NCBI RefSeq assembly: GCF_023898315.1
Contig: NC_064623.1
Coordinates: forward strand, 16,133,140-16,197,139
Origin: Schistocerca nitens
Taxonomy: Eukaryota > Arthropoda > Insecta > Orthoptera > Acrididae
Direction: 5' to 3'
Length of the DNA: 64,000 bases
Part shown: positions 20,651 through 31,224 of the stretch, piece by piece
How the letters are laid out: each line of letters opens with the position of its first letter
Position numbering within the stretch: position 1 is the stretch's first letter
Notes under the pieces: model-generated
Databases searched by the model: none
The model's input: only the letters and a program-made list of their open reading frames with translations
What the model was told of the DNA's origin: nothing
Position numbers and translations under genes: made by a program

Positions 20651-20863
20651 AAATGGCTCTGAGCACTATGGTTCAAATGGCTCTGAACACTGTGGGACTT
20701 AACATCTGAGGTCATCAGTCCCCTAGAACTTAGAACTACTTAAACCTAACTAACCTAAGGACATCACACATTCCATGCCCGAGGCAGGATTCGAATCCGC
20801 GACCGCAGCAGTCGCGCGGTTCCGGAGTGAAGCGCCTAGAACCGCTCGGCCACCGCGGCCGGC
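20651..20863 (-). mobile_element. tRNA-derived SINE (family A) with duplicated tail
   Basis: Minus-strand full-length copy. Its 3' end occurs twice in a row ('atggctctgagcactatgg' then 'atggctctgaacactgtgg'). The exact 13-bp duplication AGATGTAGGTACA is at 20638-20650 and 20864-20876. Confidence 0.95.
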
Positions 20864-20876
20864 AGATGTAGGTACA

Positions 20877-21209
20877 GAAATATATGTTTAAGCATTTTCA
20901 CATATTTAAAAACATGTAAGAGGTCATAATTAACCACATCAACACAATCATGATCAGGTGGACGAAACAGCATCTTCGCAGGAACTACATAGTAACTGAC
21001 TGGTCTAACAATACTATAGATTGATTAAAAAGAATGGAACACTCCTGGCTCACAGTATACGACTGATAATTGTGGTTCTATTGGACTGCAGCAAGACGAA
21101 TATTGTTATGTCATCGCTAACAGATCCAAATGACATTTGCTTTGGATATATACATTGAGCTGTGGCGGCTCTAATCTTGGCTTTATGGCATTCCACTGGC
21201 ACCAATAAC
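20877..21209. other. No gene seen
   Basis: Unassigned sequence between a SINE and the Tigger-like element; no frame of note. Confidence 0.4.
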
Positions 21210-21211
21210 TA

Positions 21212-22072
21212 CAGTAGAGCGTCGATTATCCGAAGTAATTGGGGGACATGGGTGTTCGGAAAACTGGTTTGTTCGGATAATCGAACTGTACATGTTTATT
21301 TGCCAAAAAGAAGTACTGTACAGTAAATTTATTCATAAAAACAGGCATCTCATTTGCTATTACAAAGTAACATTCAAAGGCAACTTCAGTAGGAATATAT
21401 AGTATGTGGAACAGTTTATTAAACAAAAATACATACATATTACATACGCATTTTGTATGAAGAATACACACAGTATACAAAATTAACGTTTAAAAAAATC
21501 CTTTATTTTGGTCTGTCTAAGCCAGCCTACACGCTTACGAGCAGCTAAGTCACGTACTTTTTTCATTACAGATATCTGAAACTGGTCACTTTCATCTTGG
21601 GCTCCACACCTTCGCAACGCAGTATGTAAAGAAGTGAACGCCTCAGAAGCTGTTGGTATACTTTCACCTTCACTTTCTGGAGCACTGATTGATGAGAGGC
21701 TGGCGGCGTCATCTTTATCAGTGGCGACGTTTACAATCTCGCTGCCCTGCACGATTTGGTGTCCGGGATCTGCATCATCGATATTCATCCATTCATGAAC
21801 GTCTTCTTCATCACATTCGTGGCAATCTATTTCTTTTAGCATACCGAGAATATCGGACATATCATTCTGTTCGTCATTTTCAATCATACCTTGTGAAGGC
21901 CCCATTAGAAGCAATGTTCCGCCAGTGGTGGCCCAGTGCGGCGACTATTGTGGGAAACTTGGTTTGGGAGTGAGGGGGATGATGGAGAGTAACAGGTGCG
22001 AGGCGAGCGAGTACACGGTTCGGTTAAGCGGTCGTTCGGTTGACCACCGTTCGGATAATCGACGCTCTACCG
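21212..22072 (-). mobile_element. pogo/Tigger-like transposon, internally deleted
   Basis: The left end CAGTAGAGCGTCGATTATCC and the right end (inverse CGGTAGAGCGTCGATTATCC) match the Tigger consensus start. TA flanks both sides (21210-21211, 22073-22074). Just inside, 'gttcggataatcga' recurs. The 861-bp length and lack of a catalytic domain make it a deletion derivative of an autonomous element of about 2.4 kb. Confidence 0.93.
21483..21914 (-). pseudogene. Tigger-type transposase, C-terminal tail only
   Basis: This 143-codon frame matches the C-terminal region that follows the DDE domain in Tigger/pogo and Jerky-like proteins. It has an acidic stretch with VHEWMNIDDADPGHQIV, then GSEIVNVATDKDD, then a helix with SEAFTSLHTALRRC, and an end reading KVRDLAARKRVG and KIKDFFKR. 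In the family the last part resembles a PCNA-binding (PIP-box-like) ending, Q/K..I..FF, here TKIKDFFKR. The CENP-B-type DNA-binding domain and the DDE core are missing. The frame is open from its first Met to its natural stop, so the deletion is recent or this end is by chance undamaged. No transposition function is expected. Confidence 0.82.
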
Positions 22073-22262
22073 TACTTAGGTTGCCGATATCGGTTCGATA
22101 ATCCGTCGCGAGCTAAGGCCGGTATTACACTATCAAATTTCTTTGTCAAAGATTTGATCAAAGATGTGATCAAATATTCCGTCAAATATATTTGACAAAG
22201 TTCTTTGACGTAGCGCTAGAAGGGGTATTACACTGTCATCAAATTTTTCGTCAAAGTTCAAG

Positions 22263-23342
22263 ATGGCTGACAACGACTTGTTATTAACCGCAGCAGCTGC
22301 ACGTACCGCAACTGCATTGCGTGCACATGCGTAAAAGAAGTGGGAAAAAGAAGGAACCATACATACGAGGTTGACAGTCTTAAATTACTGGGATTACAAC
22401 TTGATAATAAATTCAGTTGGGAGGAGCTCACCACAGAACTGCAGAAACGCCTTAACAAATCTGTATTTGGAAGTCGAGTGTTAGCATAAAAATGAAAAAG
22501 CTTGCATACTTTGCCTACTTTCATTCCATAATGTCATATGGTATAATATTTTTGGGGTAACTCTTCAAGTGAAACAAAAGTTTTGAAAGTCCAAAAGCGT
22601 GTAATACGTATTATTTGTGGAGTAAATTCACGGACGTCCTGTGGAAACCTCTTCAAAGAACTGGGTATACTAACTGCTGCCTCTCAGTATATTTACTCCT
22701 TAATGAAATTTGTCCTAAATAATATATCTCTTTTTCCAACCAACAGCTCAGTTCATACATAGAATACCAGGAACAAAAATGATCTGCACAAGGACTTCAA
22801 AGCACTTACTTTAGTTCAAAAAGGGGTCCACTACTCAGGAACACTCATCTTCAATAATTTGCCAGCAAACATAAAAAATTTAGTTACAAATAAGGATCAG
22901 TTTAAAAGGAGCCTGAAAGACTTACTAGTGGCCAACTCCTTCTACTCCATTGACGACATATTTAATAGAAACAAATGATGTATTGTATTTATTCATACTA
23001 TTAGTATTGTTACTTCAGATTTTTAAAAAATTGACATGTTCCACATCCACGAGGATCTCCTCAGCACGGATCTATGGAACGAAAAACTAATCTAATCTGG
23101 GTGAAGCCGTGGGTTTCACGACGACACGATAAAAGCATTCAGCAAAACTTGTTACGTGAGCTTACTGTGGAAGACGTCAAGTCGTACATCAATTACTTAA
23201 GAATGGATGAGCATACTCTACTGTATGTGCTCAGTGAAGTGTATCCTCATATCACAAAGCACAATGTTCACCTAAGAACTGCTACATCTGCAGAAGACAG
23301 GCTCTCTGTAACACTCCGATTCCTTGCTACAGGAGAGGGTTA
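22263..23342 (+). pseudogene. Harbinger transposase, N-terminal part only, split by a LINE
   Basis: Before the LINE an ATG at 22263 opens MADNDLLLTAAAARTATA and runs into a TAA after about 23 codons. After the LINE, from about 23098, an open frame reads WVKPWVSRRHDKSI, LLRELTVEDVKSYINYLRM and DEHTLLYVLSEVYPHI, and ends DRLSVTLRFLATGEG with a stop at 23340-23342. This is the conserved start of Harbinger DDE_4-type transposases (WVRPWL..., LRELALED, FLRM, RLAVTLRFLATG). The three catalytic acidic residues come later in the family and are absent here, as is the Myb-like partner gene. It is a non-autonomous deletion derivative. Confidence 0.88.
22366..23096 (+). mobile_element. LINE 3' end (Jockey/CR1-like, same type as 54-58 kb)
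   Basis: The fragment covers the end of ORF2 and the 3' UTR: decayed 'FLGLQLDNKFSW', SYGIIF-G, KVQKRVIRIICGVN, QKGVHYSGTLIFNNLP, LLVANSFYSIDDI. Then comes a 3' UTR ending 'ctatggaacgaaaaactaat'. The LINE at 54-58 kb has the equivalent blocks (KGVNYAATKIFGHLP, LNDNSFYSTDEFL) and a similar 'ctatgggacaaggattaat' end, so both belong to related families. Confidence 0.85.
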
Positions 23343-23717
23343 GGTTAGGTCTCCAATCTTCTTAATCAATTTTTTTATTCAGGGTGCCTCACGTTGTAAA
23401 GCGCCTCATCAGCTTCACACATGTCTATTAATTTTGTAATTGTCGGCACACACCAACTGTATTTACCCGCAACGTTTATAAAAACACTGCAGACGACAGA
23501 GCGCTACAGCGATGCTAGCGCTCCATGTGGTAACATGTCACATTGCAGTGAACAGAAGACAAGCGATTTCTTTGATCAAATCTACAGCGAGGTCCTAGAT
23601 TTGATCAAATATTGGACGACATTTGACAAAGTCCCTATTACACCATCATTTATCTTTGACAGAGATATTGGACAAAGATATTGGACAAAGAAATTTGATA
23701 GTGTAATACCGGCCTAA

Positions 23718-24303
23718 GGTCTCTGGTCGAGGTGTGCGTGTGGTCGGTGTGGTGGGGCCTGCAGAGTTTAGCTGGCTGAGAGGCACGCGGCCGGCCCGCT
23801 TAAGAACTGATAGCGGCCGGCGGCGCGAAGACAGACGGAGGTCGTGTGCAACCGGGCCGACCACTTCCCCACTTACTCTGCAAACTTGAAGCTTGCGGCA
23901 CCTCGACATTTGCCTGTAAAGGTTGGAGGCAACAACGCCCTGGCCGGAATCCTGCAAGTGACAGCTCCTTCTCACACGAGTGTAGCTAAGTTTTTTTACT
24001 TATTTTGAGTACTTTATAGTGTAAGGCCAATCAGAATTGGACCTGTTATATTACCGCGCCTACAAGTGTTTGAGTTCATGACCAGTGCAGTGTTACCAAC
24101 TGCAGTTTGTGTTGTAGGGCATATTTCGTGCAAGTGTAAGAGTATTCCCTTTATGACCGACAAGGTGGTTTGTGTTCGTGTTATTGCATCATCATGCACT
24201 GATATGATCACGTGTGAATACTAGTTACTTTGAGGAGTGTTAAATTTAACCTGCGTTGGTACCTACTTTGCCATTACTTTACATTTTCTTACTCCCTGGC
24301 CAT
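23718..24303. other. No gene seen
   Basis: Unassigned; GC-rich near 23720-23900. A minus-strand frame at 23646-23975 straddles the Harbinger end and has no domain. Confidence 0.4.
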
Positions 24304-24562
24304 TCTCGTGTTGTGTACATAGTTCCGCGTAGTCAGCGCGTACACAACTTTCCCACTAGAGCGCGCCCCGCTAAGCACAACAGCGCAGGCGCAGCGCTCG
24401 TCCGTCTCCGCTCTACGAGATGGCGCTGCCATAGAGACGGACCAAATTCTGCTTCCGCCGATCCACGTACTAATATGTAACGCAGCCAATGAGATTGCTG
24501 CTAACGTAGAACTTTTTCTCCTCGCGGATCACACTCGCGCAGTGACACCTGAATGCGCGAGG

Positions 24563-24570
24563 TATTATAA
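24563..24570 (+). promoter_or_regulatory. Probable LTR TATA box
   Basis: TATTATAA sits about one third into the solo LTR, upstream of a 'cagtctgcatt' repeat zone that would be the R/U5 side. Position and context fit an LTR polymerase II promoter; activity is not shown. Confidence 0.5.
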
Positions 24571-24850
24571 CAAGTGTACAGACCTCCGGTTAGTCAGTCT
24601 GCATTTGTCTACACCAGTCTGTACCAGTCTGCATTAGTCTGCATTTGTCTGTAGTCAAGTTTCAGTCTGCGCCTAACAAGATTATCATACTACTGTACAT
24701 AGCCACGAAGAGAAATGTATAGACACTTTGTCAAGTATCAGAGATATGTGAGAATAAGATTAACGTACCAAGACCAAAGGAACTTCAGATTGTCAATTGT
24801 AAACAGCATCCAGAATCAAGTTACGTAATTTTTATGCTTGTTATTATTTT

Positions 24851-24856
24851 AATAAA
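24851..24856 (+). promoter_or_regulatory. Probable LTR polyadenylation signal
   Basis: AATAAA followed by a TG-rich stretch (tgtgtgtg) downstream of the TATA box within the solo LTR, the usual order in an LTR. Confidence 0.5.
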
Positions 24857-25052
24857 TGTGTGTGAAAATTAATCAAGTTCTGTTTAAAGTTGGTCACCGT
24901 CAATCTGCTACGCTAAGCGTGCAAGTGGCATTTCTATCGTCTGACCTAACGGCAGAAGATAAACACGCCACGATAAGACCACGAGACATATTGCTGACAC
25001 TCGCCTACTTCGTTAGAGCGACAAGGTCTTACAGTACGCACACCACATCTCG

Positions 25053-25764
25053 TATGAAGCTTTATTTGCCCAGGTTACTGTCCCCTTTTCATGTTGGCTG
25101 CGTAGCTGTGGGGATGAACGACGCGTCCCACTACCCTGGGCCCGAAGCAGAGTTGTGATTGATTGTTCGTTGGCGTGGCTGCACTTCCGTCGTCACACGG
25201 CACCTGCGTTCACCGTCAGTCTGCCGCACTTCCAATTCGCATCGCGGTGGCTCAAGTTAAGTTGGTCGTTTGATGCGTGCCATGGTGGAGTGTCGCCACC
25301 ACTAGCTGCAGCTGTTTGGTCAGTTTAAAGAGCTCAGAAGGTTAAAGTGTGTTTGCCAAGCCTGAGGTTCTTCCTCGTTATACCTCTGTAACTCTTCGTT
25401 TAAACCTGGCTTCTCATCGCATTGAGTTTAAGACCTGTTACTTATCAAAATAAACTGCCGAACCTTACCTTGATCCACAGTCGTTAGCTAGTACACTTGC
25501 TGTGAAATATGTCCGCTCGTTACTTGTATTGGCTGTGATAGCGGCCTGCTGTATCTCTCAGCTTACTTTGTATTTTGGGCAACTGGATAGTTATTAACGG
25601 TTGTTGTTAACGTTTGGTTGGAATATACGGGGACATTTATGTTTAAATTTTATACCTTTCTAGTTGGTCTCTTTGTGAGACACTGTATTTTATTGCTTAA
25701 TGGATTTTCTTATTAAGAATTATGCATTGCTAAGCGGCTTTTCAACAGCTACAATCAGTGACAT
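25053..25764. other. No gene seen
   Basis: Unassigned. It contains an isolated 'aaaataaactgcc' near 25448 that could be a polyA signal of an unrecognised repeat. No frame has homology. Confidence 0.4.
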
Positions 25765-25824
25765 GTCTTGTGATCGAACATTATCAATTACCTCGAAGAA
25801 AACGGTCTATTGACACACAGTCAA

Positions 25825-26022
25825 ATGGTTTAAATGGCTCTGAGCACTATGGGACTTAACATCTGTGGTCATCAGTCCCCTAGAACTTAGAACTACTTAA
25901 ACCTAACTAACCTAAGGACATCACACACATCCATACCCGAGGCAGGATTCGAACCTGCGACCGTAGCCGTCACGCGGTTCCAAACTGAAGCGCCTAGAAC
26001 CACACGGCCACAACGGCCGGCC
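25825..26022 (-). mobile_element. tRNA-derived SINE (family A)
   Basis: Full-length minus-strand copy; head complement ccacaacggccggcc on the right. The exact 13-bp duplication GACACACAGTCAA, taken from LINE sequence, is at 25812-25824 and 26023-26035. Confidence 0.95.
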
Positions 26023-26049
26023 GACACACAGTCAACATGGGTTTAGAAA

Positions 26050-27123
26050 ACATCGTTCCTGTGAAACACAACTAGTTCTTCATTCACATGACGTGCTGAG
26101 TGCTATTGACAACAGATTTCAGATCGATTCCGTATTTCTGAATTTCCGGAAGGCTTTTGACACGGTACCACACAAGCGGCTCGTAGTGAAATTGCGTGGT
26201 TATGGAATATCGTCTCAGTTATGTGACTGGATTTGTGATTTCCTGCCAGAGAGGTAATTGACGTAGTAATTGACGGAAAGTCATCGAGTAAAACAGAAGT
26301 GATTTCTGGTGTTCCCCAAGGCAGTGTTATAGGCCCTTTGCTGTTCCTTATCTATATAAACGATTGGGGAGACAATCTGAGCAGCCGTCTTCGGTTGTTT
26401 GCAGATGACGCTGTCGTTTATCGACTAATACAGTCATCAGAAGATCAAAACAAATCGCAAAACGATTTAGAAAAGATATCTGAATGGCGCGAAAAGTGGC
26501 ATTTGACCTTAAATAACGAAAAGTGTGAGGTCATCCACATGAGTGCTAAAAGGAACTCGTTAAACTTCGGTTACACGATAAATCAGTCTAATCTAAAAGC
26601 CGTAAATACAGCTAAATACCTAGGTATTACAATTACGAACAAGTTAAATTGGAAGGAACACATAAAAAATGTTGTGGGGAAGGCTAACCAAAGTCTTCGT
26701 TTTATTGGCAGGACACTTAGATTATGTAACAGACCTACTAAGAAGACTGCCTACACTACGCTTGTCCATCCTCTTTTAGAATACTGCTGCGCGGTGTGGG
26801 ATCCTTACCAGATAGGACTGACGGAGTACATCGAAAAAGTTCAAAGAAAGGCAACACGTTTTGTATTATCGCTAAATATGGGAGAGAGTGTCACAGAAAT
26901 GATACAGGATTTGGGCTGGACATAATTAAAACAAAGGCGTTCTTCGTTGCGAGGGAATCTTCTCACGAAATTCCAATCACCAACTTTCTCCTCCGAATGC
27001 GAAAATATTTTGTTGACACCGACCTACATAGTGAGGAACGATCACCACGATAAAATAAGGGAAATCAGAGCTCGTTCGGAAAGATATAGGTATTCATTCC
27101 TTCCGCGCGCTGTTCGAGAATAA
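26050..27123 (+). pseudogene. Reverse transcriptase of a Jockey/CR1-like LINE
   Basis: After the SINE the frame reads VFLNFRKAFDTVPHKRLV. A small deletion follows near 26250 (the word 'cacagttcg' of the sister copy is missing), which shifts the frame. Then come ISGVPQGSVIGPLLFLIYIN and RLRLFADDAVVYRLI (catalytic ADD intact), WHLTLNNEKCEVIHMSAKR, KYLGITITNKLNWKEHIKN and LLEYCCAVWDPYQIGLTEYI. A TAA at about 26923-26925, just after LGWT, ends the long frame before the C-terminal tail, which continues as 'TKAFFVARE' with a further shift. Endonuclease absent through truncation. This is the least damaged RT copy of its family here. Confidence 0.88.
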
Positions 27124-27399
27124 TGGAGAATTGTGATGGTGACTGGATGAACCATCTGCCAGGCACTTAAATGTAATTTGCAGAGTATCCATGTAGATGC
27201 GGATGTAGATCATTCCCGTATTTGGATGAATTTTGTCCGATTGTGTAACAGTTAACGAAGCTTGCTATTTGCTAGTACATTTAACAGGTGTTATTGTAAT
27301 TCATTCGGTTGATAAAATTATTTGTTGAACCTGCTTGCAGCCACCGCCAGTCGATGTGACTCTTTGTCTTGGGAACTCCGTACTTCTCCTAATGATACA

Positions 27400-27627
27400 A
27401 TCGTTAAAGTAGTTTCTTTTAAAAAATTATTTGAGCCTGTTTAAGTTTTGGTGAGAATTCTGATTCTTTTAATAAGTTTTTAAATTGTAATGTTAATGTT
27501 GTCACTAAGTAATCAAGTGCATTACATGAAGCAACAAATGACAAATATGTGGGTCCACCTTCCATGTTTTTCCCTTAAAGCCATCCTAAACCTAGTTTTG
27601 GGATATGAGTTGGCATACGCAGAGTGG
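27400..27627 (+). repeat. Probable 5' LTR of the gypsy element
   Basis: About 200 bp here align with 40006-40211: both contain 'ggtgagaattctgattctt' and 'ccaccttccatg' in the same order, with scattered differences that I judge at well over 10 percent. The repeat pair brackets gag and integrase, which is what LTRs do. Exact ends and primer-binding site are unclear. Confidence 0.65.
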
Positions 27628-27799
27628 GGTTACGTTCTGTCTGGCAGGTGGTTAGAATTTTTTATCCTCTGATGTCATTTATTGCTTCTTGTTATTATTT
27701 GACGTAATATGTTTCTCCTTTCCAAGGTATTGTACTCATACGTTGTTTTGTTTTCAGGGAGTCGTTACTTATCGTTGATTCAAGAGGGTGTCCCGGAAT

Positions 27800-28960
27800 T
27801 TTGTATCTGAAAAAGTAGTATTTGCAATATGAACTGCAAATACGTAAACTTCCAACCGAAGGTAGCAGCCTAGAATTGGTGAGCAGGTTGCGTGCGACAC
27901 TCGAGAGACTGCTTAGACGCTCGACGGATATCATCGGGGAGGTAGGTGCCCCTCTTCATAACATTGCAGCTGTTAGGGGATGTACAGCCAAATCTCTCCT
28001 TTCTGAACGATAGCCAACCCACAATTAGGCAAGTTGCTAGGATTGAGGCACTTGGGGAATCGCTTGTGGGATTTAATTCGTGTTGAGCTTAACGATCACG
28101 AGAAACTAAATGTTCTTGGTTTATTCCTATTAGTTAAGCAATTGAGAGACTTGCAGGTTAGGACTGGATCCCTCAGTATAGAAAGGGAACGTGGTAATTG
28201 CTTCGAGGCCCGAAGTCTAGGATGTTTGCCCTGTGATCACTTTGCTAATTTACCCAATCCGATTATATGCTTCCTGTCCGTTATTTCTGAATTGTCTGTC
28301 GATAGCTAAGTGTAGCAAGTCCTCTGGGTGCTTGTGCGGTTTGAGTTTCATGCTGATGTCTTACGCACACTGCACCATGTGATCCTATCCTTGCATTATC
28401 CTCTAGAGAAAGGGACATTGGATACTTTGATCTCGGAAATCTTGAGACTTCAGGGATCTGCAGTTCAGCTCAGGGCTCTTATTATAAGCAGAAAGTTGAC
28501 GGCGCATGTGTTTCCATGAGCGTGAGAGAAAGTATTATTGGCAGGTACTCGGGTCCTTGGAGATATTGGGCCAGTATGTGGAGCGAGTGCGCACGGCCCT
28601 CGATATCTCTGTTACCGAGTCTGATAGCATTCGTAACATCTTAGAGAGCATGCACCCTGAGGCTTGATCACGTATGGTGCTTGCTCGCCGTCCCACCAAC
28701 TTTGATGATTGCAAGAAATAGTAGATTCTATTGAGGCCCTCACTTTTGCTGGCGAGCGGCGTAGGGTATGTGTTGGTTCAGCACCAGTGCTTTCAGTTTC
28801 CAGCCTCTCTCAAATTTGATCCACACGCACACAGGCGTCGTTTCCGTTGTGGTGTGCACGACCTTCTTGTACACGAGTGTCCAGTTGTGGGGCCTAACAG
28901 CTGGCGCCATGGGGCGGGGAGGGTTCGTACCTGTCAGAGGAGGCACAGCCCCTTGGTGAA
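27800..28960 (+). pseudogene. Gypsy gag remnant
   Basis: Near 27823 the translation YELQIRKLPTEGSSLELVSR and LRATLERLLRR matches a SAP-like motif common at the start of insect gypsy Gag proteins (L..RGLP..G....LV.RLR). Scattered pieces of coiled, charged sequence follow (LRHLGNRLWDLIRVELNDHE; QLRDLQVRTG). Near 28840 the string RRFRCGVHDLLVHECPV looks like a CCHC zinc knuckle in which the first Cys has become Arg (cgt for tgt). Many stops and shifts. Gag would package the element RNA in a virus-like particle; this copy cannot. Confidence 0.6.
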
Positions 28961-29039
28961 CAGGTAATCGTGCTGGGACAAGATCGTCCGTCTCTTATGT
29001 CTGTACCTGTGTCCCGGTAGTTCTGTCTCGTTACTGTAC

Positions 29040-30632
29040 TGTAAGTGGTATTTGGAGTATGGCAATTTTTGTCAATTATCTCCCGTGCAATACGCCTGCC
29101 CTCAGAGATGTCATGTGGCCAATGAGCAAGAATTGTCTTTGACTGGGGACGTGTGCAGTAGCTTGCTCATTTGCTATTTCTCCTGGCCTGTTACTTTCCT
29201 GATTGTAAAGGACCTATCAGTTAATCTTTTGCTCGTCTGTGATTTTATTCAAAGATCCAGACTGGTCCTTAATTTTACTAGTCATACATTCTTTAAATTC
29301 TCGCTAGGCGAGAAAATAGCCCTCTGCTCTTGTCGCCTTCCAGTTCTGGCTAATTCTGTAATTTGCGACACGGGGGAATCTGACGTGGCTCACCATCACC
29401 AATCGGAGCAGGCTACGCATTTGTTGGGTTTGTTGGGGGTGTTTCCTGATGTTTTGTCTAACAAGCTAAGAGTAACATTGATGTTCCGGTTCAGCAGTCT
29501 CCCTATCGACTTTCGGCCTCTTAAACGAAAATCTTCTACCATAAATTAGTAATATGTTGCAGGATGGGGTGATCAGGCCTCCTACTTTTCCTTGTGTCTT
29601 GCCCATTTTTCTTGTCCCCGAGGCTCAAGGTCAGGACTACAGGCCGCTTGTGGATTATAGGCTGCTGAATAAGAAAGTTATTTTAGAGTCAGTCCCCTTT
29701 CCTGATCTTCTCAACGGTTTTATGTGGTTCTCTGGAGGCAAGTCGTTCACTGTACTTGACTTGAATCAAGACTATCATCAAATCCCTCTCACCGAAAAAT
29801 CTAAGCACGTCACGCCTTTTTGCACTGACTGGAACCTCTGAGTTCAACAGGCTGCTCTTTGGCTTGACCACCAGAGCTGCTGTTCTCTCTCGTTTGTTAG
29901 ATCACATCTTGGAGGATTTGAAGTTTGTCTGTGTATTTAATTACCTCGATGATGTGGTCATTTACAGTGGTTCATTTGAGTAGCACATTTTCCATCTCAC
30001 ACAGGTGGGTTAACCATCAGGTCCTATGAAGTTACTCTTGCCAGGTCTCTTTTTTGGGACGTCTGTTTTCTGGAGATAATATCTGTGTGGACCAAGAGCG
30101 AACGAAAGACTTGAGGTTCCCCCAACCGATGACAAGGAAAGAGGTAACTCGGTTTATTGGAATGTCAACTATTTCCGTAGGTTCGTTCACAGTTTTGCTC
30201 GACTTACTACCCTCTTAATAATGTGTGCAGGAAAGGGAAAAATTGTGTGGGGTGAAAGCCTGAAGCTATTAAGACCCCCGTCACGAACGCCCCCCCCCCC
30301 CCCCCCCCCGGTGTTTGCTGTGGCCGATTTGGGAAAGAGATTTGTTCAATGCGATCATTGCTGCGCTTCTGCTTCAGGACGGCTGGGGTCAAAGACAACC
30401 TTCAGCTTTTCTGTCAAGAATGTTAGCCAGCCCCGAGTTGAATTATTCCATGAATGAAAGTGAGGCACTGGCTGTTCACTTCGCCCTAGAAAAGTTCCAG
30501 TTTTATCTGCAACATAAGGAGTTCGATTTAGAGACCAATAGTCTGGAGTTGTGTCGGGTTCTCGCCAGGCCCAGGAAAACCAGTAGAATCGCTAGGTGTG
30601 CTGTTCATATTTCGGCGTTTCATTTTAATACC
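29040..30632 (+). pseudogene. Gypsy pol remnant: protease edge, reverse transcriptase, RNase H
   Basis: The frame at 29052-29549 contains the region around the protease C-terminus (VKDLSVNLLLVCDFI). From 29554 the RT begins: LQDGVIRPPTFPCVLPIFLV, DYRPLVDYRLLNKKVI, FTVLDLNQDYHQIPL. After a frameshift at about 29840 the catalytic box appears as FNYLDDVVIYSG (Asp-Asp kept). A run of 20 C (30290-30309) sits where the RNase H start should read roughly '-APVFAVADL'. Beyond it come NYSMNESEALAVHFALEKFQ and RKTSRIARCAVHISAFHFN, the RNase H body, which is cut by the DNA transposon at 30632. Order and motifs are those of Ty3/gypsy. Dead. Confidence 0.85.
30290..30309 (+). repeat. Poly(C) run of 20
   Basis: A homopolymer inside the RNase H frame of the gypsy element, where only about five C are needed for the codons. 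Long C/G runs also occur in the piggyBac ends and near 60020-60030. Confidence 0.85.
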
Positions 30633-31224
30633 CCAGGCAAATTAGTAAAAAAATCAGAAAATGGGGAAAAAATTTATAAAGTTTTGAAACTTCGGGAAAA
30701 TACTCATATGGGATACAGTAATAAGAAACAGAAAAGTACGCCTTCGTAGGGGGGGGGGGAGGGAGGCACGTCCGCCATTTATCCCCTACAAAAGTCAATT
30801 TTTACCATGTTTTAAATGTGTATGCAAAAAGGCTCATTTTTCGAACAGAGATCTTGTTAGTATATTCCTCGCAAAATTGTACACTAAAATATTTGTGCAT
30901 CTTTTCATTTATATGAATGATATTTGATGTATAAGAATTGGAACAGAATTATGTTAACGTAATAGTTTGCAGTTTTTGTTGCTTAGCAAAGTATTTAAAT
31001 GAAAAACGTAACTAAGTGAAGGGAAATATTTCGTAGCCCATATGTTGTACTTTATGATATTTCTTTTGTGATCAGTGTTGTTGAAATCAGGAGTACGTGC
31101 CAATAATGAAAACGTCAAATTTCCCTTACCATTGTCTCAGTACTCCCCTACCACTATTGTCGTTGCCGCTTCTTCCTACCCAGTGTCCAGTTCAGATGAA
31201 TTAATGTTGTGAACTGTCAAAGTA

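Larger units (their letters stand above)
22117..23714 (+). mobile_element. PIF/Harbinger-like element with a LINE inside
   Basis: The ends are perfect inverted repeats over at least GGCCGGTATTACACTATCAA, with TAA flanking both sides (22114-22116, 23715-23717), the 3-bp TWA duplication of Harbinger. Subterminal sequence is dense in TTTGATCAAA and TTTGACAAAG words on both sides. A LINE occupies about 730 bp of the 1598. Confidence 0.92.
24309..25047 (+). repeat. Solo LTR, 739 bp
   Basis: It begins TGTTGTGTACATAG and ends CGCACACCACA, the TG...CA form of LTRs. It is flanked by the exact 5-bp duplication TCTCG (24304-24308, 25048-25052). It contains a TATA-like promoter box followed by CAGTCTG repeats, then a polyadenylation signal. 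No internal retrotransposon sequence adjoins it on either side, so the internal part was lost by LTR-LTR recombination. Orientation comes from the order promoter then polyA signal. I recall the same sequence from other Schistocerca loci. Confidence 0.88.
25765..27212 (+). mobile_element. LINE (Jockey/CR1-like), 5'-truncated, broken by a SINE
   Basis: Same family as the copy at 15.5 kb: RT, 3' region 'ccaggcacttaaatgtaatt' and end in 'catgtagatgcggatgtag'. The left edge is uncertain because the SINE sits only about 60 bp inside it. Confidence 0.85.

Noticed and set aside
21483..21914. A host gene derived from a Tigger transposase
   Set aside because: It sits inside intact Tigger ends with TA flanks and lacks DNA-binding and catalytic domains, so there is no sign of domestication.
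22117..23714. Reading this element as piggyBac or mariner
   Set aside because: Flanks are TAA, not TTAA or TA alone, and the retained protein matches the Harbinger N-terminus.
24856..25158. A 100-codon frame inside and beyond the solo LTR
   Set aside because: LTR sequence is noncoding; the frame crosses the LTR boundary.
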